A stretch of 64,000 bases of DNA from CAVRXQ01 sp963831155 (GTDB lineage: Bacteria > Actinomycetota > Acidimicrobiia > Acidimicrobiales > Bog-793), in the NCBI GenBank assembly GCA_963831155.1, contig CAWHOY010000005.1, forward strand, positions 930,001 through 994,000, in the 5' to 3' direction. A model generated the notes under the pieces. That model did no database searches, had not been told where the DNA came from, and saw only the letters and a program-made list of their open reading frames with translations. Of this stretch, positions 1 to 7,901 are shown piece after piece (the stretch's first letter is position 1; each line of letters starts with the position of its first letter). Both the position numbers and the translations under genes were made by a program.

Positions 1-118
1 AAGCTCACGAAGAAGACGGCGCATCCAGTCGGCCCCCAAAAAGGATCAGTGCCGACCAGACTTCCCGGCGCGCCAAACCAATCGTATCGACTGGCGCGAT
101 CGCCGCGTCGATCGAGGA

Positions 119-1192
119 TCAATCCCCCTGCAAAAGCGACCACAACGTCGCGTACACCCGTTCCAGGTCGTGGCGCGTAACGAATTCGTCCGGTCGATGC
201 GCGAGTTCAGGATCACCCGGTCCGAAATTCGCTGCCGGTATCCCGTGCTCCGCGAAATGCGCGACATCGGTCCAGCCGAGCTTTGCCCGCGGCGAACCAC
301 CCGATCTTTCGACGAGCTGTGCGAGCAGCGGATGGTCGAGCGACGGCGGCGCCGCGATGTCGACCTCCTCGATGTCGAGGGCGTCACCGATCGACGGGTC
401 GAGGGCCGGTCCGACGAGCTGTTCGACCGCCGCGAACGCGCTCGGTGTGTCACGGTCTGGGGCGAAGCGATAGCTCAGATGCGCGACCGCGAGGTCCGGG
501 ACGACGTTGCCCGCCACTCCCCCCTCGACGCTCACCGCCTGCAGCGACTCCCGGTACTCACATCCGTCGAGAACCGGGCGTCGCTCCTCGAACGCCGCGA
601 CGCGCTCGAGGGCCTTGCCCAGCCGGTGGATCGCGTTCATCCCCGTCCACGGCCGCGCGACGTGCGCACGACGGCCTTGCGTCCGCAGCGCGAGTCGCAT
701 CACTCCCTGGCAACCTGCTTCGACGACCGCGGCCGTCGGCTCGAGGAGGATCGCCGCGTCACCGGCGAGGAGGTCGGGCCGTTGCTCGTGGACTGCGGCG
801 AGTCCAGAATTCGCCCTTCCGGTCTCCTCGCAGGCGTAGAAGACGAACGTCACGTCGACTCGCGGGGAAGAGATGCGCCGGGCTAGCTCAAGCGCCACGG
901 CGACACCGCCTTTCATGTCGGCGCTGCCGAGGCCGAGGCATTTGTCACCGTCGATGTGCGCCTTGTCGTTACCGGCCGCAGGCACCGTGTCGAGGTGGCC
1001 GGCGAGAACGAGACGGCTTTGAGCGTCGAGCCGGGTGCGCGCGACGACATTGTCGGCGACGCGCGTCAATTCGAGATCGTCCACGTTTGCCAGCGCGTTC
1101 GCGACGTACGAGGCGATCGTGGCCTCGTTTCCGCTCACCGACGGGATATCGACGAGCTCGGCCGTCAATGCGAGCAGATCCGTCGGCGCCAT
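119..1192 (-). CDS. dapE: Succinyl-diaminopimelate desuccinylase
   Basis: M20-family metallopeptidase of 357 residues that hydrolyses N-succinyl-LL-diaminopimelate to LL-diaminopimelate and succinate in lysine and peptidoglycan precursor synthesis. The zinc-site motifs are visible: GHLDTVP near residues 65-71, the bridging Asp in GSADMKGG near 92, and the CEE pair near 121-123. The reading frame is open further upstream, but I chose the ATG at 1192 because it lies two bases after the dapD stop and the preceding residues are Arg-rich and unlike the family. An ArgE-type deacetylase would look similar; adjacency to dapD decides the call. Transcription runs out of the window toward base 1. Bases 1-118 hold nothing I can name. 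Confidence 0.88.
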   Translation of the reverse strand: MAPTDLLALTAELVDIPSVSGNEATIASYVANALANVDDLELTRVADNVVARTRLDAQSRLVLAGHLDTVPAAGNDKAHIDGDKCLGLGSADMKGGVAVALELARRISSPRVDVTFVFYACEETGRANSGLAAVHEQRPDLLAGDAAILLEPTAAVVEAGCQGVMRLALRTQGRRAHVARPWTGMNAIHRLGKALERVAAFEERRPVLDGCEYRESLQAVSVEGGVAGNVVPDLAVAHLSYRFAPDRDTPSAFAAVEQLVGPALDPSIGDALDIEEVDIAAPPSLDHPLLAQLVERSGGSPRAKLGWTDVAHFAEHGIPAANFGPGDPELAHRPDEFVTRHDLERVYATLWSLLQGD

Positions 1193-1194
1193 CG

Positions 1195-2025
1195 TCAGTT
1201 TGCGATCCCCGCGTCCCTGAGGATGTCGTTGAGGCGCGCTTTGTCGTGACGCTCCCCCGGTGTGAGGCGTCGCAGAACGAGCACGCACGGCAGGAAGAAC
1301 TCGCCGCCCGGGAACTCCCGCCGCCGCGACGCGCCGACGGCGACCGACCACTCCGGAACCCAGCCACGCGAGAGCTCCTCACCGGTCTCGGCGTCGTAGA
1401 CGGGCATCGATCCGGTGAGGATCGTCCCCGCCCCCACGACAGCACCCGTGCCGACGCGCGCCCCTTCGGTGATCATCGATCTGCTGCCGATCATCACGTC
1501 GTCCTCGACGACGACGGGCACCGCGTTCGCGGGCTCGAGCACGCCGCCAATTCCGACTCCTCCCGAGAGGTGGACGCGCGCCCCGATCTGCGCGCACGAG
1601 CCGACCGTCGCCCAAGTGTCGACCATCGTCTCCGCGCCGACGCGGGCTCCGATGTTCACGTAGCTCGGCATCATCACGACTCCGCGGTCGAGGAACGCCC
1701 CAAAGCGCGCGGACGCGCCGGGGACGACGCGCACGCCGGCCTCGACGTAGCCGCGCTTCAAAGGGATCTTGTCGGCGTATTCGAACGGTCCAAGCTCGCA
1801 GACCTCGATCTCAGAGATGAGGAAATAAAGAAGGATCGCCTCGCGGAGCCACGAGTGGACGACGACTCCGTCGTCGATGACCTCGGCGACCCGGGCGACG
1901 CCGGTGTCGAGGAGGCGGACCGCCTCGGTGATCGGGCGACGCGCGTCATCATCGCGCCGGTCGAGCGTGTCCTTGGTCGACCAGAGCTCGTCGATCGTCT
2001 TTTCGAGATGCCCGAGTTCGTCCAT
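1195..2025 (-). CDS. dapD: Tetrahydrodipicolinate N-succinyltransferase, proteobacterial type
   Basis: 276-residue left-handed beta-helix acyltransferase that transfers succinyl from succinyl-CoA to tetrahydrodipicolinate, the step before aminotransfer and DapE. The middle carries the hexapeptide core with the well conserved MVDTWATVGSCAQIG and HLSGGVGIGGVLEP segments (about residues 133-163). The length and these motifs match the E. coli-type enzyme rather than the longer (about 317 residues) actinobacterial DapD of mycobacteria. The N-terminal domain holds the WLREAILLYF segment typical of the family. It is followed by dapE with a two-base gap, so the two are surely cotranscribed. The ATG at 2025 is the only sensible start. 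Confidence 0.92.
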   Translation of the reverse strand: MDELGHLEKTIDELWSTKDTLDRRDDDARRPITEAVRLLDTGVARVAEVIDDGVVVHSWLREAILLYFLISEIEVCELGPFEYADKIPLKRGYVEAGVRVVPGASARFGAFLDRGVVMMPSYVNIGARVGAETMVDTWATVGSCAQIGARVHLSGGVGIGGVLEPANAVPVVVEDDVMIGSRSMITEGARVGTGAVVGAGTILTGSMPVYDAETGEELSRGWVPEWSVAVGASRRREFPGGEFFLPCVLVLRRLTPGERHDKARLNDILRDAGIAN

Positions 2026-2097
2026 CAGTCCTCGGCCGACGACCCTAATAGGGCGTTCGCCGGCCGCGAGGCGACAGTTGCTCGACGTCGGAGCCGG

Positions 2098-3396
2098 TCA
2101 CCGCTCGCCGTCTCGATCTGCGCTCGTTCTGTTCTGGGCGACGGCGAACTCCGCGAAGCGGCGCCGCGTCGCCTCGTCGATTCGCGCCCGCACCGCCATC
2201 GCGCCGCCCGCGTCGTGCTGGTCGATGACCTCACCGTTTCGGTGCAACGCCGCCAGCACGTCACCCCGGTCGTACGGCACAGACAGCTCGACGGTGCGGT
2301 CGTTCGCCCGCAACGCGTCGCCGATCTGGGTGAGAAGCGGTCCGAGGCTTTCGCCGGTCTTCGCCGAGCACGCGACGGCAAAAGGAAACGCCGCGGCGAG
2401 CCGGTCCGCTTCTTTCGGTGCGACATCGGACTTGTTGAAGCAGTACAGCTCGGGGACTTCGCTCGCTTCGATTTCGACGAGCACCGTCCGCACTGCGGCG
2501 ATCTGTCCCTCGGGGTCGGCCGCGGAGGAGTCGACGACGTGGACGAGGAGGTCCGAGTCGGCGACGGTCTCGAGCGTCGAGTGGAACGACCTGACGAGCT
2601 GGTGGGGAAGCTTGCGGACAAAACCGACGGTGTCGGAGCACAGCACGGTCTCGCCGCCGGGAAGCTCGAGTCGGCGCGTGCGCGGGTCGAGCGTCGCAAA
2701 GAGCCGATTGCCGACAAGAACGTCGGCGTCGGTGAGTGCGTTGAGCAGCGTCGACTTGCCGCTGTTTGTGTAGCCGACGAGCGAGACGGTGCGTTTCGCG
2801 CCGCGCCGGCGGGCGCGGCGTTGCGTCGAGCGCGTTTGTTCCAGCGCTTTGAGCTCTACTTCCAGCGAACGGATACGCCGCATGATCCTCCGCCGGTCGA
2901 CCTCGAGCTGGGTTTCGCCGGGGCCGCGGGTGCCAATCCGGCCGGCCTGCTGGGAAAGGGTCGTCCCCTTGCCACGAAGGCGCGGCAGGCGGTACTGCAA
3001 CAGCGCCAGCTCCACCTGAGCGCGTCCTTCCTCGGAGCGGGCGTTCTGGGCGAAGATGTCGAGGATCACCGCTGTGCGGTCGATTGCGGTGCGCCCCAGA
3101 ATCTGTTCGAGGTTCCTTTGCTGTCCGGGCGTCAGCTCGTCGTCGAAGACGACGGTGTCGGCGTCAACGGTCTCGCACAGCGCATAAAGCTCCTCGGCCT
3201 TGCCGCGCCCGATGTAGGTCGCCGGGTCGGGCGCGTGGCGCGCCTGGAGCACCCGGCCGACTTCATCCGCTCCCGCCGTGTCGATCAAGAGCGCGAGCTC
3301 GTCGAGGCTCGCTTCGACCTCGCCGAGACCCCGAGGGAACGTGACGACGCCGACGAGCACGATCCGCTCGCGGAACTGCCGCTCGATCAGGCTCAC
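2098..3396 (-). CDS. hflX: Ribosome-associated GTPase HflX
   Basis: 432-residue GTPase that binds the 50S subunit and rescues or splits stalled ribosomes. An N-terminal HflX domain (YIGRGKAEE near residues 61-69, and TRGPGETQLE near 156-165) is followed by a helical linker and a TRAFAC G domain: G1 GYTNSGKS at 208-215, G3 DTVGF near 255, G4 NKSD at 321-324, G5 CSAKTG near 344. The GTG start at 3396 overlaps the dapF stop in a GTGA, which fixes the start and indicates translational coupling. A 72-base gap separates it from dapD downstream. Confidence 0.93.
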   Translation of the reverse strand: MSLIERQFRERIVLVGVVTFPRGLGEVEASLDELALLIDTAGADEVGRVLQARHAPDPATYIGRGKAEELYALCETVDADTVVFDDELTPGQQRNLEQILGRTAIDRTAVILDIFAQNARSEEGRAQVELALLQYRLPRLRGKGTTLSQQAGRIGTRGPGETQLEVDRRRIMRRIRSLEVELKALEQTRSTQRRARRRGAKRTVSLVGYTNSGKSTLLNALTDADVLVGNRLFATLDPRTRRLELPGGETVLCSDTVGFVRKLPHQLVRSFHSTLETVADSDLLVHVVDSSAADPEGQIAAVRTVLVEIEASEVPELYCFNKSDVAPKEADRLAAAFPFAVACSAKTGESLGPLLTQIGDALRANDRTVELSVPYDRGDVLAALHRNGEVIDQHDAGGAMAVRARIDEATRRRFAEFAVAQNRTSADRDGER

Positions 3397-4229
3397 GAAA
3401 TCGCCAACTTCTCGGCGACAATTGCGTCGTCGTCGATCGTGACGACCGCGACACGGCGCGCCGGACCCGAAAGCGTCGCCGTGAAAGTGTCGTCGGCCTT
3501 CCCGATCTCGACGAACAGGTCCCCGCCGGGATTGTGAACGACCACCTTGTCTCCGACGATTCCGTCGACGTGCGCGGCGACCGCCGCGACCGCGCTCCCC
3601 GATCCGCAGGCGAGGGTGAGCCCACAGCCACGTTCGTACGCGACGAGTTCGAGCTCGTCAAACGCATCCGCGGGCGCGATCACCATCACGTTCTGGCCGC
3701 CTTCGACCGAATCGACGAGGCGCTGGCCGATCGCGACGAGATCGACATCATCGGTCGACTTTGCGATCAGCACGAGATGCGGGTTGCCGATATCGCCCGA
3801 GTAGGCGCGCGTGCCTGGTATTGGCGACGTGTCGAGCTTGCGAATGCGTGGCGCACCCATCTCGACGCGGATCGAGGACCGGTGACCCTCGGTTTCGCCG
3901 CCGATCCTCGCCGCCACCTCACCCGAAGCCGTCTCGACGAGGAGGTCGCCGGGGCGGATGACACCCTCGTCGAGCGCGCAGAGCACGGCCGAGCGGACCC
4001 CGTTGCCGCTCGTCTCGGCGATCGATCCATCGGCGTTGAACAGGTCCATCCGGAAGGACGCGCCCACCTCGGATCTCGAGATCCGGATCAGGCCGTCGGC
4101 GCCGACGCCGTGATGACGATCGCACGCGGCGACGGCAACAGGCGCGTCGAAGCGCTGCTGACGCTCGAAGTCGACGCTGATAAGAAAGTCATTACCCGCC
4201 GCGTCGTACTTGTAGAGGATCGTCGTCAC
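3393..4229 (-). CDS. dapF: Diaminopimelate epimerase with Ser at the first catalytic Cys position
   Basis: 278-residue enzyme of the two-domain DapF fold, expected to interconvert LL- and meso-diaminopimelate without cofactor. The second catalytic cysteine is present in ACGSGSA (Cys near 208), as are NADGS (65-69) and GNPH (149-152). The first catalytic cysteine, normally in the MCGNG motif, is Ser (near 74, ETSGNGVR). The frame is open for 68 codons further upstream, but the GTG at 4229 overlaps the miaA stop (GTGA) and gives the normal N-terminus ahead of KYDAAGNDF. Placed with dapD and dapE it most likely serves lysine and peptidoglycan synthesis. The Ser substitution leaves its catalytic rate, or even its exact reaction, open. 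Confidence 0.87.
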   Translation of the reverse strand: MTTILYKYDAAGNDFLISVDFERQQRFDAPVAVAACDRHHGVGADGLIRISRSEVGASFRMDLFNADGSIAETSGNGVRSAVLCALDEGVIRPGDLLVETASGEVAARIGGETEGHRSSIRVEMGAPRIRKLDTSPIPGTRAYSGDIGNPHLVLIAKSTDDVDLVAIGQRLVDSVEGGQNVMVIAPADAFDELELVAYERGCGLTLACGSGSAVAAVAAHVDGIVGDKVVVHNPGGDLFVEIGKADDTFTATLSGPARRVAVVTIDDDAIVAEKLAIS

Positions 4230-5185
4230 GTGTTCTCCGCCATCAGTCTCGCGCCGGCTCCTGATCGCGCCTCGCGCCCGGGGTCGGCGAGCGCGGCAAA
4301 ACGAGAGACGAGGTCCGGTTCGGACGCGTCGATCCAGATGATGCGCGGGTCGCGGCGGAACCACGCCTCCTGGCGCCTGGCGAAGGTCTTCGTGCGTCGA
4401 ATGATCTCGGCGCGGGCCCCTTCGAGCGTGCACCCGCCGGCCAGGTACGAGAAGAGCTCCTTGTAGCCGAGCGCCTGGCGAGCGGTGCGCGAAACTCGCT
4501 CGGGCCGCGCAGCGAGCGCCGCCACCTCCTCGACGAAACCCCCGGACAACTGGCGGTCGAGCCGCTCGGTGATCCGGCGGTCGAGGACTTGGCGCTCGAG
4601 AAAAAGCCCATACGTCGCGAACCGCGTCGGCCCGTAGTACGCGAGCCCCGGTCCGAACGACGAGAACAGCCGCCCCGAGCCGATCGTGACCTCGAGCGCC
4701 CGCACGATCCGGCGGGTGTTCGTCGGTTCCATCCTGCTCGCCGCGTGCGGATCGAGTGCGACGAGCCGGGCGTAGAGGAGCTCGGGGCCTGCGGTTGTGC
4801 GCATTGTTGCCTCGAGCTCCGCCCGAATCTCGGGGTATTGGCCCGGCAGGTCGAGATCGTCGACGACCGCCCGGTGGTACAGGCCGGTGCCACCGACGAT
4901 GAGCGCCCGGTGTCCGCGGGCTTCGATTCCAGCGATCGCATCGGCGACGAGCCGCTGGAAGCGCGCAACCGTGAACTCCTCAGCCGGATCGCACACGTCG
5001 ATCAGGTGCCACGGTGCGAGCGCCCGTTCATCACGCGTCGGCTTGGCCGTTCCGATGTCGAGCCCGCGATAGACGGCGAACGCGTCCGCCGAGACGAGCT
5101 CGACGTCGGGATGAGCGCGCGCGTAGGTGAGCGCGAGCGCGGTCTTCCCGGTCGCGGTCGCGCCGACGAGCGAGAGGTTCGTTAT
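4226..5185 (-). CDS. miaA: tRNA dimethylallyltransferase (start codon abnormal)
   Basis: Transfers the dimethylallyl group to A37 of tRNAs reading UNN codons. Translation of the minus strand gives a complete family member: P-loop GATATGKT within the first 15 residues, SADAFAVYRGLDIGTAKPT, then VGGTGLY, RRIVRALEV and the C-terminal KTFARRQEAWFRRD. No ATG, GTG or TTG occurs in frame between the P-loop and a point well inside ahcY. The first conventional start is a GTG at 4996, which would remove the P-loop and cannot be right. I place the start at the ATA (5185-5183) that overlaps the ahcY TAA stop; a single base change would make this the ATGA overlap usual in this genome. Length on this reading is 319 residues, normal for MiaA. 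Confidence 0.85.
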   Translation of the reverse strand: MTNLSLVGATATGKTALALTYARAHPDVELVSADAFAVYRGLDIGTAKPTRDERALAPWHLIDVCDPAEEFTVARFQRLVADAIAGIEARGHRALIVGGTGLYHRAVVDDLDLPGQYPEIRAELEATMRTTAGPELLYARLVALDPHAASRMEPTNTRRIVRALEVTIGSGRLFSSFGPGLAYYGPTRFATYGLFLERQVLDRRITERLDRQLSGGFVEEVAALAARPERVSRTARQALGYKELFSYLAGGCTLEGARAEIIRRTKTFARRQEAWFRRDPRIIWIDASEPDLVSRFAALADPGREARSGAGARLMAENT

Positions 5186-6480
5186 GTCCCCATCGTCCAG
5201 GAGGCGAGGTACTCCGCCTGCTCGGGCGTGAGCACGTCGATGCGGATACCCATCGACTCGAGTTTCAGGCGCGCGATCTCGTGGTCGATCTCCACCGGCA
5301 CGTCATAGACGCGCGTCTCGAGGCGGGCCTTGTTCCGCAGCACCCACTCGACGGCGAGCGACTGATTGGCGAACGACATGTCCATGACGACGGCCGGGTG
5401 TCCTTCGGCCGCGCCGAGGTTGACGAGTCGTCCTTCGGCGATGACGAGGATCCGCTTCGTGCCCCCGTCGCCGTCGGGCACGGCGAACTCCTCGACGTTC
5501 GGACGGACGATCCGTCGCCGCCCGTCGGCAAGCTTCGCCAAGCCCTCCAAATCGATCTCGACGTCGAAGTGACCGGAGTTGGCGAGGATCGCGCCGTCCG
5601 GCATCGATGCGAAGTGCTCCGGCCGGAGTACGTCTCTGTCCCCCGTCACGGTGATGAAGATCTCACCGCGGCGGCAAGCCACGTCCATCGGCGCGACGTC
5701 GAAGCCGTCCATTACCGCTTCGAGGGCGCGCAACGGGTTGATCTCGGTCACGGTCACGATCGCGCCCATCCCCCGCGCCCGCGACGCGACGCCCTTTCCG
5801 CAGTAGCCGTAGCCGGCGACGACGACGCGCGAACCCGCCAACAAAATGTTGGTTGACCGGATGATCCCGTCGAGCGTCGATTGACCGGTTCCGTAGCGAT
5901 TGTCGAACATGTGCTTCGTGTCGGCATCGTTGACCGCAACGATCGGATATTTCAGCGCGCCGTCGCGCTCCATCGCCCGTAACCGGATTACGCCGGTCGT
6001 CGTCTCCTCCGTTCCGGCGAGAATCTGCAGCGCTTGAGCTGGTCGCTCGCGGTGCAACCGAGTGACGAGGTCGCAACCGTCGTCCATCGTGAGCGACGGT
6101 TGCGCGTCGAGCGTCGCGTCGATGTGCTCGTAGTAACGGACCGAGTCCTCGCCGCGGATCGCGAACGTCGGGATTTTCTCGTCACGGACGAGCGACGCGG
6201 CGACGTCGTCCTGGGTCGAGAGCGGGTTCGACGCGCAGGCGAACACGCGGGCGCCGCCGGCCTTCAGCGTCTTCAAGAGGTTCGCTGTCTCCGTCGTGAT
6301 GTGCAGACACGCCGCGATCGTCGTCCCCTCCAATGGGTGCTCGACTTCGAAGCGCCGTCGGATCGACTCGAGCACGGGCATGTGCGACCCGGCCCAGTCG
6401 ATCCGCTGCCGACCGAGGTCGGCGAGCGCCAAGTCCGCAACGTCGTGCGGTGTGTCGAGTTCTTTCGATTCGAAGCCCAC
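5182..6480 (-). CDS. ahcY: S-adenosylhomocysteine hydrolase
   Basis: 432-residue NAD-dependent enzyme that splits S-adenosylhomocysteine into adenosine and homocysteine, feeding the metH product made elsewhere in this window. Substrate residues lie in LHITTETA (59-66), DDGCDLV (133-139) and NDADTKHMFDNRYGTGQS (184-201). The NAD site is GYGYCGKG at 223-230. It lacks the C-terminal Lys-Tyr tail of the long eukaryotic and some bacterial forms, so it is the shorter, archaeal-like type. A GTG start at 6480 follows a GAGGAAA ribosome-binding site. The downstream miaA overlaps its stop. I found no SAH riboswitch in the 102-base upstream gap. Confidence 0.95.
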   Translation of the reverse strand: MGFESKELDTPHDVADLALADLGRQRIDWAGSHMPVLESIRRRFEVEHPLEGTTIAACLHITTETANLLKTLKAGGARVFACASNPLSTQDDVAASLVRDEKIPTFAIRGEDSVRYYEHIDATLDAQPSLTMDDGCDLVTRLHRERPAQALQILAGTEETTTGVIRLRAMERDGALKYPIVAVNDADTKHMFDNRYGTGQSTLDGIIRSTNILLAGSRVVVAGYGYCGKGVASRARGMGAIVTVTEINPLRALEAVMDGFDVAPMDVACRRGEIFITVTGDRDVLRPEHFASMPDGAILANSGHFDVEIDLEGLAKLADGRRRIVRPNVEEFAVPDGDGGTKRILVIAEGRLVNLGAAEGHPAVVMDMSFANQSLAVEWVLRNKARLETRVYDVPVEIDHEIARLKLESMGIRIDVLTPEQAEYLASWTMGT

Positions 6481-6582
6481 TTCTTTCCTCTATTCGTCTC
6501 TGTGTCAGGTCCCAAACCAAGCGCGCCACGAGGACCGGAGCCTTCGTCGGAAGTCCCATGCTCGCCGATCCGCTGGGCCCTG

Positions 6583-7587
6583 TCATTCTTGTCCGTCGAT
6601 TACCGGAGCCGGGCCAGGGTCGATGCCCTCGATCGCGGCCAGGGAGACCGAAGTGAGCTCGGCGAGGACGGCGAGGTCGATGAGCTGCGCGAGCTGCGAC
6701 GGGCCGCTGGCTTCGATGGTGAGGATCCCGGCAACGGCCTCGGACAGCCAGTCCTCGATCGCCGCGAAGACGGTGGCCGCGCCCGGTGGATCCGAGGCAC
6801 AGCGCAACAGGACCAACGTCGCAACCTGCCGCGTGACGTCGCCGGATTGGCCGAACCCGGCCAACAGCGCGTCCCGATACTCCCCCGTGCTCTCGGCGAA
6901 ACCGAGAACGCGAGCGTTCGCCGCCATCTCCACCCCCCACCATCTGGCGGCGGCGAGTCCGACGCCTGGCGCCCCGACAAGGAGCGGGAAGGTGCGTCCG
7001 AGTCGCCTCGCGTACTCCTCGCCGAAGGTGAGGTAGGCGAACGGGCCCTCGATGCGCGCCCGGGCACGATCGGCCGCTGCGTCGAGCATGGCGGCGACAT
7101 CGTGTGCGACCTGAGCCAACTCGAGGATGCGCAAGGTCTCCGCGACGACCGAATAGATGGCGAGACGCTCCCGCGGGACATCCGGCACGACGCGCCGACC
7201 GATCCGCGCCGGATTGTCCTCGAGTGGTGGCGCCGCGTCGTTCGAGAGGACGAAGACGCGGGCTCCCCGCGCTGCGGCTGCACGAGCTGCGCGAAGGACG
7301 TCCTCGTCGGCGGGTGCGAGAGCGACGGCAACGACGACAGCCTCTGCGCCGACTCGACTCGGCAGTCTCGAGGACACGGCGAAGCTCAACGGGACTCCCA
7401 GCGCCGGTCCAAGGGCCGCGTTCACGAACTCCGTCGCGTGCGCCGCGACGGTCCGACCGACCACGAGCACCTCTCTCGGCGCCACCGGAAAGAGGCGTTC
7501 GAGGTGCCCGCCTTCCTCGTCCGGCACCGACAGGAACTGCGGAATGCGCGCGATCGCCGCTCCCATGCCGAGTTCGTCGAGGCTCAC
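6583..7587 (-). CDS. SIS-domain sugar isomerase-like protein (Rv3256c-like)
   Basis: 334-residue protein resembling the double-SIS-domain family that includes bifunctional phosphoglucose/phosphomannose isomerases and the actinobacterial Rv3256c/TobH-like proteins. The N-terminal half has alternating strand and helix around residues 38-165 (VLVVGRTVAAHA, AVVVAVALAP, ARVFVLSND). The C-terminal half repeats this (FPLLVGAPGVGLAAARWWGVE, then QVATLVLLR). Glu and His residues usual in active isomerases are not obvious, so catalytic activity is uncertain. It sits between a Trm112-like gene and ahcY, and phosphomannomutase lies two genes upstream, the same setting as in mycobacteria, suggesting a role near mannose-phosphate metabolism. 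GTG start at 7587. Confidence 0.72.
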   Translation of the reverse strand: MSLDELGMGAAIARIPQFLSVPDEEGGHLERLFPVAPREVLVVGRTVAAHATEFVNAALGPALGVPLSFAVSSRLPSRVGAEAVVVAVALAPADEDVLRAARAAAARGARVFVLSNDAAPPLEDNPARIGRRVVPDVPRERLAIYSVVAETLRILELAQVAHDVAAMLDAAADRARARIEGPFAYLTFGEEYARRLGRTFPLLVGAPGVGLAAARWWGVEMAANARVLGFAESTGEYRDALLAGFGQSGDVTRQVATLVLLRCASDPPGAATVFAAIEDWLSEAVAGILTIEASGPSQLAQLIDLAVLAELTSVSLAAIEGIDPGPAPVIDGQE

Positions 7588-7633
7588 CTAGTGCGTGACC
7601 TCAAGCCTGCGAGCGAAAAACGCCCCTCGGTGA

Positions 7634-7897
7634 TCAGCTGCCGTCGCTGCCCGTCGTTTCCGACGCGGGTCCGGTTCCGGTCACCACCGCCTCGGAGACC
7701 CTCGATTCCAACCGACGCGCCTCGGCATCGTCGACGGCTTGCGCCTCTTCGATGAGCAGGATCGGGATCCCGTCCGAGACGGCGTAGCGCCGCTTCAGGC
7801 GCGGGTTGTACAGCGTGTCCTCGTCGGCGAAGTACCACAGTTCCTCTTTGTCCTCCGGATCGACGAGGATCTCGAGCAGAAACGAATCGAGAGTCAT
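7634..7897 (-). CDS. Trm112-like small protein
   Basis: 87-residue protein of the Trm112/UPF0434 type: LLEILVDPEDKEEL at the N-terminus, then LYNPRLKRRYAVSDGIPILL, which matches the family core. The paired zinc cysteines of the classical form (CPxC) are absent; the position reads DPED. Family members act as small adaptors, for example for methyltransferases, but no partner can be named here. I chose the ATG at 7897 rather than an in-frame start at 7930 because it follows the phosphomannomutase stop by four bases and places the conserved motif at the usual distance. The last 25 residues are Ser/Thr/Gly-rich and probably disordered. Confidence 0.72.
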   Translation of the reverse strand: MTLDSFLLEILVDPEDKEELWYFADEDTLYNPRLKRRYAVSDGIPILLIEEAQAVDDAEARRLESRVSEAVVTGTGPASETTGSDGS

Positions 7898-7901
7898 CGC
7901 C

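Noticed and set aside
1..118. ATG at 24 on the minus strand reading eight residues to the window edge, with a G run 12 bases ahead
   Set aside because: Too short to judge; it could be the start of the next operon gene but nothing identifies it.
283..3537. A 1084-codon open frame on the plus strand, antisense to dapE, dapD, hflX and the end of dapF
   Set aside because: Its translation is Arg/Asp-rich low complexity with no family motifs; the minus-strand genes are unmistakable. High GC content produces such antisense frames throughout the window.
6481..6582. S-adenosylhomocysteine riboswitch ahead of ahcY
   Set aside because: The conserved GAGG-GCGCTGC core is not present in the 102-base gap.
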